A stretch of 64,000 nt of DNA from Platerodrilus igneus. Lineage: Eukaryota; Arthropoda; Insecta; Coleoptera; Lycidae. Where the stretch lies: NCBI GenBank assembly GCA_036346225.1, contig JARFIW010000139.1:1612001-1676000 (forward strand), in the 5' to 3' direction. A program made the position numbers and the translations under genes. A model generated the notes under the pieces. That model had not been told where the DNA came from. It ran no database searches and saw nothing but the letters and a program-made list of their open reading frames with translations. Shown here piece by piece: positions 46,306 to 59,110 of the stretch. The stretch's first letter is position 1; the number at the start of each line of letters is the position of its first letter.

Positions 46306-46735
46306 TATGTATATATATCTTTATGGTATCAGCAGGCGTCCTTCCATATTAAAATTGCGTCCTACTCGGCGTCCGTGGTAACTGGGCTTCTGATATACGG
46401 AGGCTGAGTGGCAAAACAACAAAAATTATCACAAACAACTTTGGTGGGGATGTGTAACAACTTCCAGTAAATATCTGCTGGACGTCTCCTGACCGGATTT
46501 GTGGTCTATGTATATAAATTAGTTCAATCGTTTGCTAATGGGCCGCGTTTCAGTCGATTGCTGTATATTTTTAATATGCATGCAGTTTACTTGGACAGGT
46601 CAACTGAGCTTCCATACGTTTGGCAACATACAACGGAATTTCTAGATGTCTAAACTTGCTGGCATAATATGTATCATTCTCTGAATAAATATTTGAGAGT
46701 GTAGTTCTTTTTCTTTGTTTATTGAGTGTATACTA
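46306..46735. other. Upstream region of the recombinase-like gene
   Basis: 430 bases between repeat X copy B and the first recognised exon. No clear TATA box at a useful distance. If the start at 46736 is right, the promoter and any 5' UTR lie here or further left. Confidence 0.4.
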
Positions 46736-46799
46736 ATGTATCAGTTTCGTAGTCGTGCCCAGAAAATAGTAGAAGCAGCAATAATCAAAGCTGACAATG
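46736..46799 (+). CDS. Crypton-like tyrosine recombinase gene, exon 1
   Basis: The ATG at 46736 opens a short basic/alanine-rich segment, MYQFRSRAQKIVEAAIIKAD plus N, ending after the first base of a codon at a GTAAGT donor (46800). Joining that base to exon 2 at 49004 gives GAT and the frame continues without a break, so phase and splice words agree. The short R-S-R-A-x-K-I-V-E-A start is followed by an acidic region in the joined reading. The exon is small, so it would be missed by simple ORF scanning; identification rests on phase and donor quality. Confidence 0.6.
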
Positions 46800-48846
46800 G
46801 TAAGTCAAAGTTAGATAAATATACATTATTATTTGGAACTAAATGGTACGACCTTCGCTTTAAATTTTCTTCTCCGTTGAGACAGCTATCTGCGTTTTCA
46901 TAATATAAGTGAGGCTAAGAAAAGACAACCTTGACAGTGGTTATCTAACTATTCATCACATTTCTATCTAAAATTGTGCGTTTAAATTATTATTCAGTAT
47001 CTGACAAATTTAAACAAAAATATCACTATTCCTGAGTTTAGATATCTTTCACGCATTTTTGATGTGATGTTATAAAATTCATACTAAGTATTATATTAGG
47101 AAATGTCCCGTACATTAAATCCACCATGTGTAGCGTATAGATATTGTAATTGCGCTTCATTTTTGTTTCAACTTCATTTTTAGAAATTTCGTAATTCTAA
47201 ATTTTAATCTATTTCGTGTCAAGAACATAAAAAAATATATTGATTATATTTTACAAACCCTCTAATAAAGACGTTAAATTACACCTCTCTTTAACTGGCA
47301 AAACCACCTGGGCAGAATCGATTGAGACCCATTGCATGATTTAGTACTTATTTTGTTCATTTCCACCATTCATTAAAATGTTGTACCATCTGCCGTTTCC
47401 AAAAAAAGTGGCAGCATTTGCTTTATATTAAGCAAGCAGAACCACGTTAAAGAGTGAGAACAAATATAATAAAGAAATAAATAGAACTGAATTTGTACCA
47501 TCAATTAAAATTTTGTACTATGTTCCGTTTAGATCAAGCTTCGTGATGCTAGTTTAATATTTAGCTAACCGGGCCACATTAAAGAAAAGGAAAAATCAAA
47601 ACTAAAGTAGACGTGAATAAGAATCAATTTACTTTAATTTGACCCATCGATTAAAAATTTAATTTTTCTATTTTTTTAATATGACTCTGATGACTTAGTA
47701 TTAAACTAGCAATCTCACTTTTTTTTGTAAACGGCACATGATACAAAAGTCGCATCCATGGTACCAATTAATACCAAACAAGTACTACAACATGCAATAG
47801 GTCCGAATCGATTGTGTCCAGCTTAAGGGTGGGTTAAGTTACTAGACATTACGTTTACCCAAAATATCAAAATGTATTATATAGGTTATTAATGTAACAA
47901 ATTGGATATAGTACTGAACGTTTGCTATTAAACGGACACTAGGAACAACTGAGATGTTGCGATATTTGAAACTACTGCATTTAAAATTTTCGTTGCTGAG
48001 CTTAACTATCCTTTTTAAAAATATTTGTCCGTAACTTTGCATGGGCTCAACATTTACATTATGTAAAAACTTTGTTTTATAATTCGGTGCCATCATAGGC
48101 AGTGTTAAAAAACAAAAATTATGTTTTATTTAAAGTTTGATTAAAATGATTTTAGGCATTTGCGTTATGTTTAGGTGTCTGATGGGCAATATTTCACTAT
48201 ATAAAAATCAATAGTACTGCGATTTTACCATGATTATACCTGAAATAGCCACAGCTTTTTCGCTCTATAAACATTTACTTAAGTTAGCTGTTGCATGTAT
48301 TTGGTAAATCTAGGCAAACTGAAGAAAGTTATAATTTTTATAATTTACTACATTCGCTATATACTTGACGAATTACAAAACATTAAATCACAAGACTTGA
48401 AATATATTTATGTTTTTAGATTAATCCTCAATGAGGTAAACGCATTGCTTTTTAACAATAAATTATATACTTAGCTACAAGGCAAAACAAGCTATAAAGG
48501 AACAGATTCTGAGCCTGTTTAAAAGATGGAACAAAGTTTTAGATTTTCATAGCTAATGGCATTTATCTTCTTTATTTAAAAGCTCCTGCATTTAAGCTGC
48601 GTAACTATTTAAGTATACAAAATTTGCTAAACTGAACATTGTTAAAAGCAATTTGCTATCTTTGTTAGTTTTGTATGGAATAGTACATATCTCTTCACAA
48701 AACACGTACGAATGCACACATACACAAACATCGGCGCATATATGATCGCATGCATATGTAAAAACACATGCCTGCATGCACGTTCGCACGCGTGCACGTA
48801 TGCACGCACGCACCCACCCACCCACGTGCACACGCGTGCACACACG

Positions 48847-48889
<43 letters not shown>

Positions 48890-49003
48890 CCACACACAAA
48901 CCCACACACAAACCCACACAAACCAGAAACACAACATACACACAAAACACACACAACACACACACACAGCAAATTTATGTTATTGAAAGGATAATATTTT
49001 CAG
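46800..49003 (+). other. Intron of the recombinase-like gene
   Basis: 2204 bases from a GTAAGT donor to a TAATATTTTCAG acceptor. It contains no ORF of interest. A (CA)n tract (48837-48966) ends about 40 bases before the acceptor, and the long His/Thr-rich open frame that seems to run into exon 2 is made of that repeat. Confidence 0.65.
48766..48966. repeat. (CA)n and ACACAAACCC microsatellite
   Basis: CACG/CATG-rich units pass into pure (CA)n at about 48850-48885, then four units of CCCACACAAA. Open frames on both strands here are simple-repeat artefacts. Confidence 0.95.
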
Positions 49004-51442
49004 ATTTCTCGGAAAACGCCTCGGACACTTGTGATCCGGATTTGTCAGCCAACAGTGATTCTGATTATATAGTTGGATCAAGTGAAGGTGATACAGATAC
49101 TGATGCAGAATATTCTGGGCTAGACTTTCCTAACACTACTATTGAAAGGGATTCGAATTCTCTTCATACAAATTCAGCTTGTACAGAAAACCAAACTGTA
49201 ACTCAATCTTTTGTCGAACCTCAACCTGTTGCAAACCTATTGGCTGCTAATGCATCAGCTAGGCTTGACACTACTGCCAGTTTTTTAACAGACCCTACTG
49301 ATGTCAGTAAGTCGATCCTTACAGAGCTGCCACCTGTTACATTTTTAACCCACAATGAAATTAATTGTGTTGAACCTAGTATTCAGGTTCACCCGCCCTG
49401 CTGCATTCCTCTGCAGAACTGTGTTGCTCAAAAACTTGAAATTTGTTCCAAAAGTATAAGAAGAAAAAGAAAACACAATTGCATATATTGTGATGTTTCT
49501 GTTCTGAATTATGTGAGGCTTTTGCAAAAGGCACCATAGTGACGAAAATGCAGTGCAAGAATTCCTCAATATCTCCAAGCATGATCCATTGCGTAAAAGA
49601 TTAATAGATAAAATTAGAAAAAAATGAGATTTTTGTACTGGTGAAAAAATTTCTGTTCAAAAGAAAGGAAAAGCAAATATGGGAAGTTACACCGAAAATA
49701 AAAATGAGATTAAATATTTACCTTCCATTCATTGTCGAGGTTATTATGCCAGGCGTTCTCTTCGTAAACACGTAAAACGTTGTCATTTTCGTGCTAAAAT
49801 TAATACTGACAAGAGAGGACGACCGCAATCCGAAGGTCATACCATGCTTTCTGAACACTTTGGCCCGCAGGATCCGCTTCGCACGTCAGGGGCGCTGCAA
49901 TGTTTAAATTCAGATCACGTGTCACTAGTAGCCAAACGAGACAAAATCATATGTGAGGTGGCACGAAAATATATTAAGTCGCATAAGGAATCGCATTTAA
50001 TTTTAGTAGCCCGACGCTACATGAGACGACTAGCTCGCATATTAATTGAAGTTCGAAAAATAGAAAACAACCTTTCTGTTACACTGTTGTCTGCATTACA
50101 TCCATCAAAATTTAAGGCGATTGTCCAGGCAGCGCGAACAATATCAGATTATGATTATGCAAAAAAGACATTCAATTCCCCATCACTTGCTTTACAGATG
50201 GGAACAATACTTAAAAAAGCTATTAGCGCAGCTTATTCCTTAGAAGTCCAAAAAAACGTGGAGTCTCCAAATCTAAGCATTTTAAATTCTATGAAAAAGT
50301 TAATTGATGAAGAATGGGCAAATGAAATTTCCACTGAAGCTGGTCAGAATTTAAATATGAACAGATTTAATAAACCAACCCTCATTCCAATGGCTGAAGA
50401 TATTGCAAAAATGAAAACATATTTAGACCAGCTAATCGAAAATGCTCAAGATAAACTAATAGCAAATAATAAAAGTGAAATAGTTTATAAAAATCTGATT
50501 GAAGGGACTTACTGTAGTCTTCTTTTGTTCAATAAACGCAGGGTAGGTGAGCTGCAGAGAATTCAATTAGACGATTACCTAAAATACCATAATAACCAAC
50601 CTTCAGGAGAATTCGAAAAGTTGCTCTCACCAGCAGAAAAAATATTAATCAGAAAGTTAAAGCGAATAGTAATACGTGGTAAACGAGGAAGGAGGGTTCC
50701 AGTCCTTTTTGATAAAGTAACTCGAGGAGGATTAAATATAACCATACGGTATAGACACAATTTTGTTGAAGCACATAATTCTTATTTATTTGGGTTGTGC
50801 CAATCCGAGTCATGCATTAGTGGTTACCATGTATTTCGCAAACATGTAGTTCTGGCTTTAGGAGACTCTACCAAAACATCTTCACTTACCTCAACTAAGT
50901 TACGAAAACATTTGGCGACTATAACACAGGTTTTAAAAATGGGCGATGACGATTTAGAACAACTCCCAATCTTTATGGGCCATACAACAAAAACACATCA
51001 CGAATGGTATAGGTTGCCGTCTGATATACATCAGACGGCAAAAGTTTCCAAAATCTTATTACTAGCGCAAAGAAAATGTATAGATAAATATAATGGTCGA
51101 AGTTTAAATGAACTAGAACTAGAAGACGAAACAGTGGAAACCGGAAGTAACAGTGGAAGTGAATCGGAATGCGAAGATACAGCAAATGTTGAAATTGTAG
51201 TCAGAGAGAGTAACCAGAAAGATTTGATTAGTGTTAAACATAAAACTAAAAAGACTGTAAAGAAATGGACTAGTGAAGAAAAGGTAGCTACAGAACAGTT
51301 TTTTAAAAACCATTTAAGAAGAAAAACTGCTCCAAAAAAGAATGAAGTTCTGAAGTTAATAGATATGTACCCTTCACTGTTTAAAGGAAGAAAATGGGAC
51401 TCGATTAAAGTTTATGTGTGCAATAAATATAATCAAAAATAG
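49004..51442 (+). pseudogene. Crypton-like tyrosine recombinase gene, exon 2 (long, N-terminal half damaged)
   Basis: The first part is acidic and serine-rich (SENASDTCDPDLSANSDSDY). It leads to a C2H2-type finger starting CIYCDVSVLNY at about 49480; a one-base shift near 49520 moves on to FCKRHHSDENAV. A TGA near 49625 is the only other break. From 49679 a 587-codon frame is open: a second finger whose first cysteine is serine (SIHC...RSLRKHVKRC), a helical region, then the tyrosine-recombinase core with R288 (KRRVGEL), a GKRGRR strand, R409 (STKLRKHLAT, with threonine where many enzymes have histidine), H435 (FMGHTTKTHHEWYR) and Y444. A final WTSEEKVATEQFF...RKWDSIKVYV module closes it. Enzymes of this fold cut and rejoin DNA through the tyrosine. 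It may be a Crypton transposon protein or a domesticated relative. Confidence 0.82.
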
Positions 51443-53330
51443 TTTTGTTCTGAAGTAATGTGCAGTTATTTTATAATACAAATGTTTTTTTTAAATTAAT
51501 ATAATACATATCTTAGTTTGTACTGCTTAAGTTTATTTCTACGGCTTAAAGTAATACATTGTGTGTATCATAGTACTTCGATATTTACACTTGTTAAATT
51601 ATAATATCATTTATTGTGAATGTTATATTAATGGTCTACTGTTTTATGTTTATTTCTAACAATTATGTGGGGTTGTGACATCTGGATTGATTGATGCTTC
51701 AAATAGAAAAATCGGCAATGTTTGTAGAAATTTGGTCTTTCTTAATTGTTGGAAAACTTTTCTAATTGAATGTTTCAACCCACTTGTAACAGTACAGTTC
51801 ACAAGTTAAAAGGTGTAGGTCTATTTGATTTCCTATCTCGTTTCTTTATTGTATAATTGAAGCCATTAACACTATTGCCCCACTTGCATCCTCCATCAAT
51901 CAATGTAGGAATTTTTAACATACTTAACACCAATGAGCACAGTTTATGAGCGCGAATTTTGCACAAACTTGTTCGACAAATATCTTTGCTGCAATTCATG
52001 TCAAAAAGCAAACACTGAATCTTAAAATTCATAAAGGAGGTTTGTACTGATTAGTCCAAGGTCAAGGATTATGAATCATAGTCAACGACCTGTAGGTTAC
52101 AGATTGGTTAGAGGTGTTGGACTACAGATTCATAAACACTAACGAAATAGTTAGTACTATTATTTTTTAAAATGTCTGATCTTATATTTACCATGCGCGT
52201 ACATTTACATGGCTCTCTATTGGAAATTAAATGGAATTGTAGCTGTTCCTTAAATTTAAACCTTTACGTGGAGCATCAAATTATATTGTTTGTTTTGAAC
52301 TATCGGAATTCACTAACAAAAATCAAAAATGACAATCAAAAACCTAAAACAATATTATAATTTTCTTATTTTACATAAAACACCTTGTATATTACTCAAG
52401 TTCGGGTCCTTCCATTTTTTTTTAAATTTCAAGAACAAATGATCCACTAATGTTAACTTAAATGTTTTTTTAAATATTTAAAATTAGCGGAGAATAACTA
52501 TAACGTTTATATTTTTATGGTATAATCTTAAAATATTTTACTTATCGTTCTTGCTATCATCAATTTTTACACTAAGTTCAGTTAATCGATGATCAATCAA
52601 CATATCTTATACCAATTAAAATTATTTGTCTTAAAAATACATGTATTTCTATTGCTGTCAGGTCAAAATCTTTTTTTTTGCACCAGGGTTCTTTATGCAT
52701 ATAACTGTCCCAAATTTGCAAATACAGGTAATACAATATTCACAAGTTGTTATTATTGACATAAGAAAACAATGAAAGTATCTAAAGGTTAGACAAATTG
52801 CAGGATATTGTATTTAAAATTAAAAAACCGATAACAGGTTTCAAGGTTTCTTTATTTATTAAAGCAAACCTGTTAAATTTACTAAAATGTTCCTGTGTTC
52901 TATACTTTCTTAAGAGATCTACTTTCTGTACTACAATAGTAAATACATTATAGAATGTGAAAAATAGCCCTCACAAATCTATTTCAGATGGTTAAAGTAG
53001 TGGACGTCAGGTAGTTCTTTATAAATATAAATAGCACATATACAATAAATAGATCGTGCAACATTGCCTGGAAGCTCACTTGAGCACATTTAACAATTAA
53101 AAGACACCGAGTAACTTATACAGGTACAAAATATACAACGGACGCTTGGAGGCCTTGATCAGGAATGAAGCTGAGTGGACTAGAAACGAATAGCTGTATA
53201 TCAGCATGTATAAAGCTGGAAGCTGGGAGACCTGTTTTTTGACCGGATGCCAAGTAATACCTTATATAATATACTGTGATATGCTCCTTTGAATGCGGGA
53301 ACTGGGTCCTTTCAACAAAAAAATTCTAGT
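51443..53330. other. No gene seen
   Basis: AT-rich 3' flank of the recombinase-like gene. No AATAAA is seen within the first 100 bases except AT-rich variants near 51490-51510. Short open frames at 51799 and 52172 have no recognisable motif. Confidence 0.5.
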
Positions 53331-55455
53331 CCCACAGATTGGGCGTCATAAACTGTTGTGATCCTCTTTTCGCCTCGGCTGCTCACCTAATTTTATAAAC
53401 CTCCTCATTCATAAAAAAAACAAATACATTCCTGCCACAAACATCAACGTTAACTCTATTTACATCAATATTCAGAATACATTAAATTTTCAAATTAAAT
53501 TTCAGCATAAAATTCAGTTTTAAAAATAATTTCAAGATTAATTTTATTATCACTTTAACGTGCATCCAGAATTAAAGTCCTTGTTGGATGCCGACTAATT
53601 AATATAACAATATAAGCAGACCGGAGTCTGAGTATAAAGGGAGCATCTACCACCCCTTTACGTTAATTAACCAGGTTCGTCTAATTGAGCTCAAAGACAT
53701 ACCCAAATTTTCATCATATTCCCGAACATCAAAACTAAATACCCCTTTTTACTTAAACAAGCAAATTTCATCTTAAAATTAAACTTTTATGGTTAGTACA
53801 ATTTCACTAATGTCCATTTAAAGTAAATCAATTATAAAGTCATTCAATACACACAAAATGTCAAACAAAATAGTATAATTTACCTGAAGGTTACTGTCCT
53901 CGTAGCTTCAAAGTATCGTTTCTTTAGTTAATCACACCATTCAACAGGATTATATTTACGGCTTCTGATTCTCTACGCTTTTAAAATTTTCTCCATCACC
54001 ATTTATTTAAAGTTGTTTCTGGGCTTTTCCGGAACTCATCTGTGTTTATCTGACCCTTGTTTCATGGATCCAGACACGTATTTGAACCATTTAATTATTA
54101 ACACCCCCGAAAAATAGCAAAGAAATTCATGCGTCTGTCACCAATATACGCCAAAACTGCCTACTTTTGTGTATCCATTTGTTGGTGTAAATTTTGCTAA
54201 TTGGTACAGTGATACTAAATTATATTACCTTGTATCTAAGTGCACTGAAGTACATTCATGTTAGCACGTAAATAACAAACTATTTTGAATCACAAAATAT
54301 ACAAGCAACCTTTAAATTATTTAATCAAACTAAAATGCACTGTTTAACATCTTCAATCAAGTCGCGTATGTACGAGCTTTTTAACGCATCGAATCGTCAA
54401 AAGTCTAAGAGTCTAAGAGAGCTTGTTTATCTTCATCTCGGTATATATAGCAAAAAGCCTGTCTGTCGGTCTGTTCCCCAAAACGGGTAATTCTAAAGAA
54501 TTTCTCATGTCATGTTCCCAGTCTGTCGCTCGCGCGTCGATTTTTACGAATTTTCACTCGCCCCATTTAAATCTCAGAAATTCACACGGCACGCAAACCT
54601 GTCCGAGAAAAACTAATTAATTTTGTACAGAAATTGTTGTTTCTACCTCTCATATATGCATCCTATTTTCAACCAATTGTGACCCTCGTGACGTTACTTA
54701 AATCCCGCCTTTTACAATATGTGTCTTTGCTTGACGCATTTTCTCTTTCCTTCTCTAACCTGTTCGTATTGGTGCAAATTGATATTCTTTATTATCGATT
54801 ATTTTAGTCCACATGGAGTGTGAAATAACCCAGCTTTAGCAATTCTCGTAACTATTATGCGACGTTTCCCCCAAGATTCTTTGAAACATTAATTATCTGC
54901 AAACTTTACGCCGAATGTGATATTTAAACTACGCAGGTGTTCAAAATAATATTAATTCTCAGAGCTTTTTAAATAAACCCAGGTGTTCAAACATACTATT
55001 AATTCTCAGAGCCTTATTCCGTGGTATTTTAATCTTGGGTTTTTTACAAGTTTCTATAGGTATTATATGTTACTAACGGTTTAATTAACTCCAATTAAAA
55101 TTGATTTCTATCCTTTCATTTTTAGCGAATACAACTTAAATATTAATTATTACATGTACACTTTGTTTTACTACCGGTTGCCCAAACTTGAATCAATTAA
55201 TATAAATCTTGCACGTAATTTGTCTTTGTTTCTTTATTAGGAATAATTAAATTACACATGAGCTTTTTTAATACTGCTTCTTTTGATATAAAGCGTCTTA
55301 TAAATAATTTAAATTTCTTATTTTTACTGAAACAACCGAGTTTATTTATGCTTCATGGTTTTAATAACGCGTATTATTTAATGAAATTCCTTATACACGG
55401 TGATTAAAATTATTTGATGTGATTATTTAATTTTCTACCCTGGTCTAAATATGAG

Positions 55456-55513
<58 letters not shown>

Positions 55514-56613
55514 ATGTAATAAATTTATTGGTTGTACTCATTCAAAACTACTGCCAAATTTTAATTACTTTTGTCAATTCAAAATAATTACAAGTGCAAC
55601 AATTTTAATTAAATAAAATTACTTTGATCATTATTGCAGGAATAAGCAGCATATAGTTATTAATTTGGGCGCCATGTGTAACCTATGTTAAGTAGCGCTT
55701 ATAATTTTATTGGACTCTTTTATCAGATCGGTTTTTATATTGATTATAACAAGGAAGTGGAATGCACCTTAACCTATACCTCTGTAATATAATAAAGAAA
55801 ACTAACTTTATTCTACCTTCGTTAAGTTGAATGTACACCCCTAAACCAAAATATTCTTTTACCACAAGGGTAGACCTTATCATCAGAGTTGTAATTGGGG
55901 TTCTTTGTACTTATTCAAGCAACAGCAACCTACAGAGAATAATAATCTTGCCTAAGTTTTCAATGAGACAACAGCTAGATATCAATTAACATTTACTTGG
56001 TAAAACAATATTTACAAAAAAATAATAGCACTTTGCGTGAGTTATTTGAAGTTGCATAAAGTAGATTTTTATCAAAACTAGTCTTCAATAAAATTTACAA
56101 TAGTACTAGACTTGATCACCATTATTTAATTTGAATTTACCAAACTAACCCCACTTTATTTGAGCTCCAATCAAGTAGAAGAATATATACAATATCTAAG
56201 TAAATAAGTTTACTCAATCTTGAAATTAAAATTTAGTTAAGTGCTAATGTACTTTAAACTTGCCAAATAACCAATGAATTACGGGATTACGTTATCAATT
56301 GATAGATACATAAGTACCTGGTCGAAAATTATTATTTATGTCCTTGACCGAGGCGACTCATTTGGACAAGGCAACAGCTGGACTGCATAGCAACTTGAGA
56401 TCATCATGGCCGACCGCCAAATAGCTGCTCTGAACACCACATGCTGTATGATCCAAACATGTACATTTCTTCAGCATAATTTTTGAAAACACAATTGCCT
56501 GAATGTGACAATTCTATAAATTTTGGACGACAGTGAAGCGACCGTGAAGTACTTATGTTAAACCATTGTTCAACACCTAACACGCTTGGTACTTGTAAGC
56601 TTACAATAAATTG
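53331..56613. other. Noncoding, retroelement-edge words and a (TA)n tract
   Basis: ATTGGGCGTCATAAACTGTT followed by GTGAT at 53339 resembles the ATTGGGCGTAACATATTTAT word followed by TGCTGTGAT on the minus strand near 33450. A (TA)n tract lies at 55459-55508. TTTGGGCGCCATGTGTAACC at 55666 reads on the minus strand as GGTTACACATGGCGCCCAAA, an LTR-end plus primer-binding-site type word. Together they suggest a noncoding or gutted LTR element on the minus strand, but its LTRs were not delimited. No coding frame is recognised. Confidence 0.4.
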
Positions 56614-56616
56614 CCC

Positions 56617-56899
56617 CGACTGGCGATGCAATTCTTGCAAAATGGGATCACATTTCCAATGCAATAGCAAAATTATTGTAACAACTAAGAGCTGTATTAC
56701 GTCCATGTCTTATCAGAAATCGAATGGAACAGGTAAAGTGGGAAGATACGAGACACTACAATGCGCATGTTATCTCCACACGGCTATGTTTCAACTAAGA
56801 GACAGAAATGAGTATTTCTTAGCTTAAACCCATAACACAAGCGAGTACTTAAAGTTGCATAACTTGCAGGATTATTGACAGTATAAACGAACTGTTACA
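56617..56899 (+). repeat. Repeat Z, copy 2
   Basis: Direct copy of 41959-42241, with the same ending (GTATAAACGAACTGTTACA). Upstream of the shared part, TTGTAAGCTTACAATAAATT at 56593 differs from copy 1, so the homologous segment starts near 56617 or was truncated in one copy. Confidence 0.85.
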
Positions 56900-57829
56900 T
56901 ACTGTATGTGTTCACATTATCGCTTTAGTTAAAAATAAAAAGAAAGGGCAATCTATCGATTGGACTTCTGATGCACAAACTTATAGTGAAATTAAGTGTT
57001 ACCTATAAGTACGTGAATCTCTTGCTCGTGACTAAATTTGTGTGGTCAGTGCAGCAGCAAACAAGATCTGTGCATGCTGAGTTGCATAAGCCTTACAATC
57101 AGGTGGCTGCTCATTTCCATTTCCTGGTGACGCAATTATTGCTACAGTTTGCAAAACCAGGTGGCACCTTCAAATAAAGTTTAAGTTTTCCGTGAATGTA
57201 TGAGCTCTCGTACGAAGAGACTTCTGTTTTTCTTTTTGAAGCTTTAAGGCAATTGTTCTACTTTTTTTTTGAAAAGCTTTATCTTATATTGTTAGTTAGG
57301 TTATGGGCATTTTAAACCCTGCATAGGGAAATTCCCAGTATTATTATGTTTTAATGTAAGCGTTATGTGAAAACCATACAAAGATTTGGTTCTCACGTAA
57401 GTCCAGCCACTGACTTATCATTTGTGGTTTGGGAAAATGCTAGAATTGCGGTTTTCATGTTTGACACGCAGCTTCTACCACTAATGTGCGTCAGAGAACT
57501 TTAACCTCTCTTGGAGGGCAGAGATGTTTTGTGGGAGCGGATATGTTGAAACAGGAATTTGGCTACCGGCCTTCCTGGAATGTAGCCATGTTTTAGTACT
57601 TTAACGGTTTGGCGAAGTGGTCCATTTCCTTTTGTTTCTTTGCTCTATTGTTACACAACATATCAGCACTTTGTCGAAGAGAGCTACAGCCAAACAAGCA
57701 AAGGGACATTCGGGTGCCTTTCCTGAGATATTGAAAATGCTGTGGGGATAAATGCAACTTCTATTATTTGCAAGACATTTGCTTCCTCGGATTTTTAACC
57801 TCGAGTAAATTTGTTAGTATTGCACATTA
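56900..57829. other. No gene seen
   Basis: Contains an open frame of 68 codons at 56971-57177 with no recognisable family. No reverse transcriptase of the neighbouring LINE 4 is found here although it would be expected on the minus strand. Confidence 0.5.
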
Positions 57830-58455
57830 TATGTAGTAAAAATCGTTTCATAACATTGCAATACGTTTAAATTCGTTTCATAGTATCATTAATATAAGAA
57901 CAAAAACCATATTCAACCACTAAATTTAGGTGGTTATCTGCCTCATTTGTATAAGAGTTTATATCTGTATTGGTATCACCAATTAGTATTTCATTTTGTT
58001 CTATGCAGATTAATTCCAAGTACTCGTATAAGTTACTGATAAACACCTAATAATTTATATACTGCGTTTTAACACTAATTAATTTTCATCCTCCATGAGT
58101 TCTACTCGTATAAATTTTATATTTTTCACACATATAATATTTGCCTCTTGTTGCATATATTCCTTTACTTAAACAATAACATCATCATTTTTGCTTATCC
58201 TACCTTCATTATAGTAGTGGATATTCCCATTTAATGTGAAAATGTTTGTTGCTGCACACTGGTACGTTTCTCCTATTACTATTACATCGCAAATATTATT
58301 GTACGTGTGGGTTAAAATTTGCATTTCATTGTAATATTTTTTAATACTTCTAATGTTAGTATGGAATATATTAACATTTGTTTCTTTGCTTTTTAAAATA
58401 CTTATACAACTTTTACTATCTACTACAATATGAGTTTTTAGACATATTCATTATA
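57830..58455 (-). pseudogene. LINE 4 endonuclease fragment
   Basis: The minus strand reads VNIFHTNIRSIKKYYNEMQI, CDVIVIGETYQCAATNIFTL, GNIHYYNEGRISKNDDVIV, then after a stop QNEILIGDTNTDINSY and LNLVVEYGFCSYIN. HTNIRS, GET and GDTNTDI are the AP-endonuclease motifs. The SDH motif and the whole RT are missing downstream. Confidence 0.78.
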
Positions 58456-58514
58456 TACTATTGGCTATGTACAACTAGAATAATTACACAATTTTACACA
58501 AGTCTAATTCCGTT

Positions 58515-59110
58515 CTAATGCAGATACAACTTAAGTCCTTTTCTTTTCTCAAATATGTAATCCTCTCTTGGCTCCATATATCTATACTTGTTTTCGATTC
58601 TTAATTTCCTTGCTAAATTGTAGATCTTGCGGTTTGTAGAGGCTAAGTTTTCGTTAAACAGTGCGAGTTTTGGGGAGTTTCTTAGGTAAATTGAGTTCAT
58701 TTGTCTTAATAATGTATCCCTTGCAGACATTTAAGAGTTTATTTTTGGCCAACGTGTTTTAAATTGCAGAATTATTCCTGGATCATTTCTGTTTACTTTC
58801 TTAGATAACCGATGGCAAATGTTGATATCAATTTGGTCGAGTTTTGCTTTTGTAAGACGAGGAATGCTACACACAAGATCTGTTAAATTTTCAGTTTGAG
58901 TTTCAGGTATACCATCCAATTCTACATTCACTAAGCGACCTCTTTGTTCCAAGTCATTAGGTTTAGTTTCCATAACAATTATCTTGTTTTCAAGATCGGC
59001 AACTCTTTCATTGAAAGTAGTTTATTTTTATTTCTTTCTTAAATTTATCATTTTCTTTTAGGATTTCATCAAATTGCTTTGACATATAGGTAACTGCTTG
59101 GTGCATTTCC
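58515..59110 (-). pseudogene. LINE 4 ORF1, baculovirus FP25-like domain
   Basis: The reading starts with YMSKQFDEILKENDKFKKEI (coiled coil), then RVADLENKIIVME, RLVNVELDGIPETQTENLTD, NICHRLSKKVN and IILQFKTRWPKI. A stop-separated continuation, MSARDTLLRQ, then LALFNENLASTNRKIYNLAR and the segment ending RKGLKLYL, matches the FP25-like fold used as ORF1 by several LINE families (NNIEI.GIPE, HR, I..F, then INE.LT..NR.L...AR). The fold binds nucleic acid. One frameshift near 59000 and a junction near 58730 break it. Confidence 0.82.

Noticed and set aside
48592..48994. Several long open frames over the CA tract, including one that runs into the recombinase exon
   Set aside because: They are simple-repeat frames; an acceptor at 49003 with a matching upstream exon explains the real start better.
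56971..57177. 68-codon frame considered as a continuation of LINE 4 or a host exon
   Set aside because: Opposite strand to LINE 4, no motif, and no splice signals in phase.
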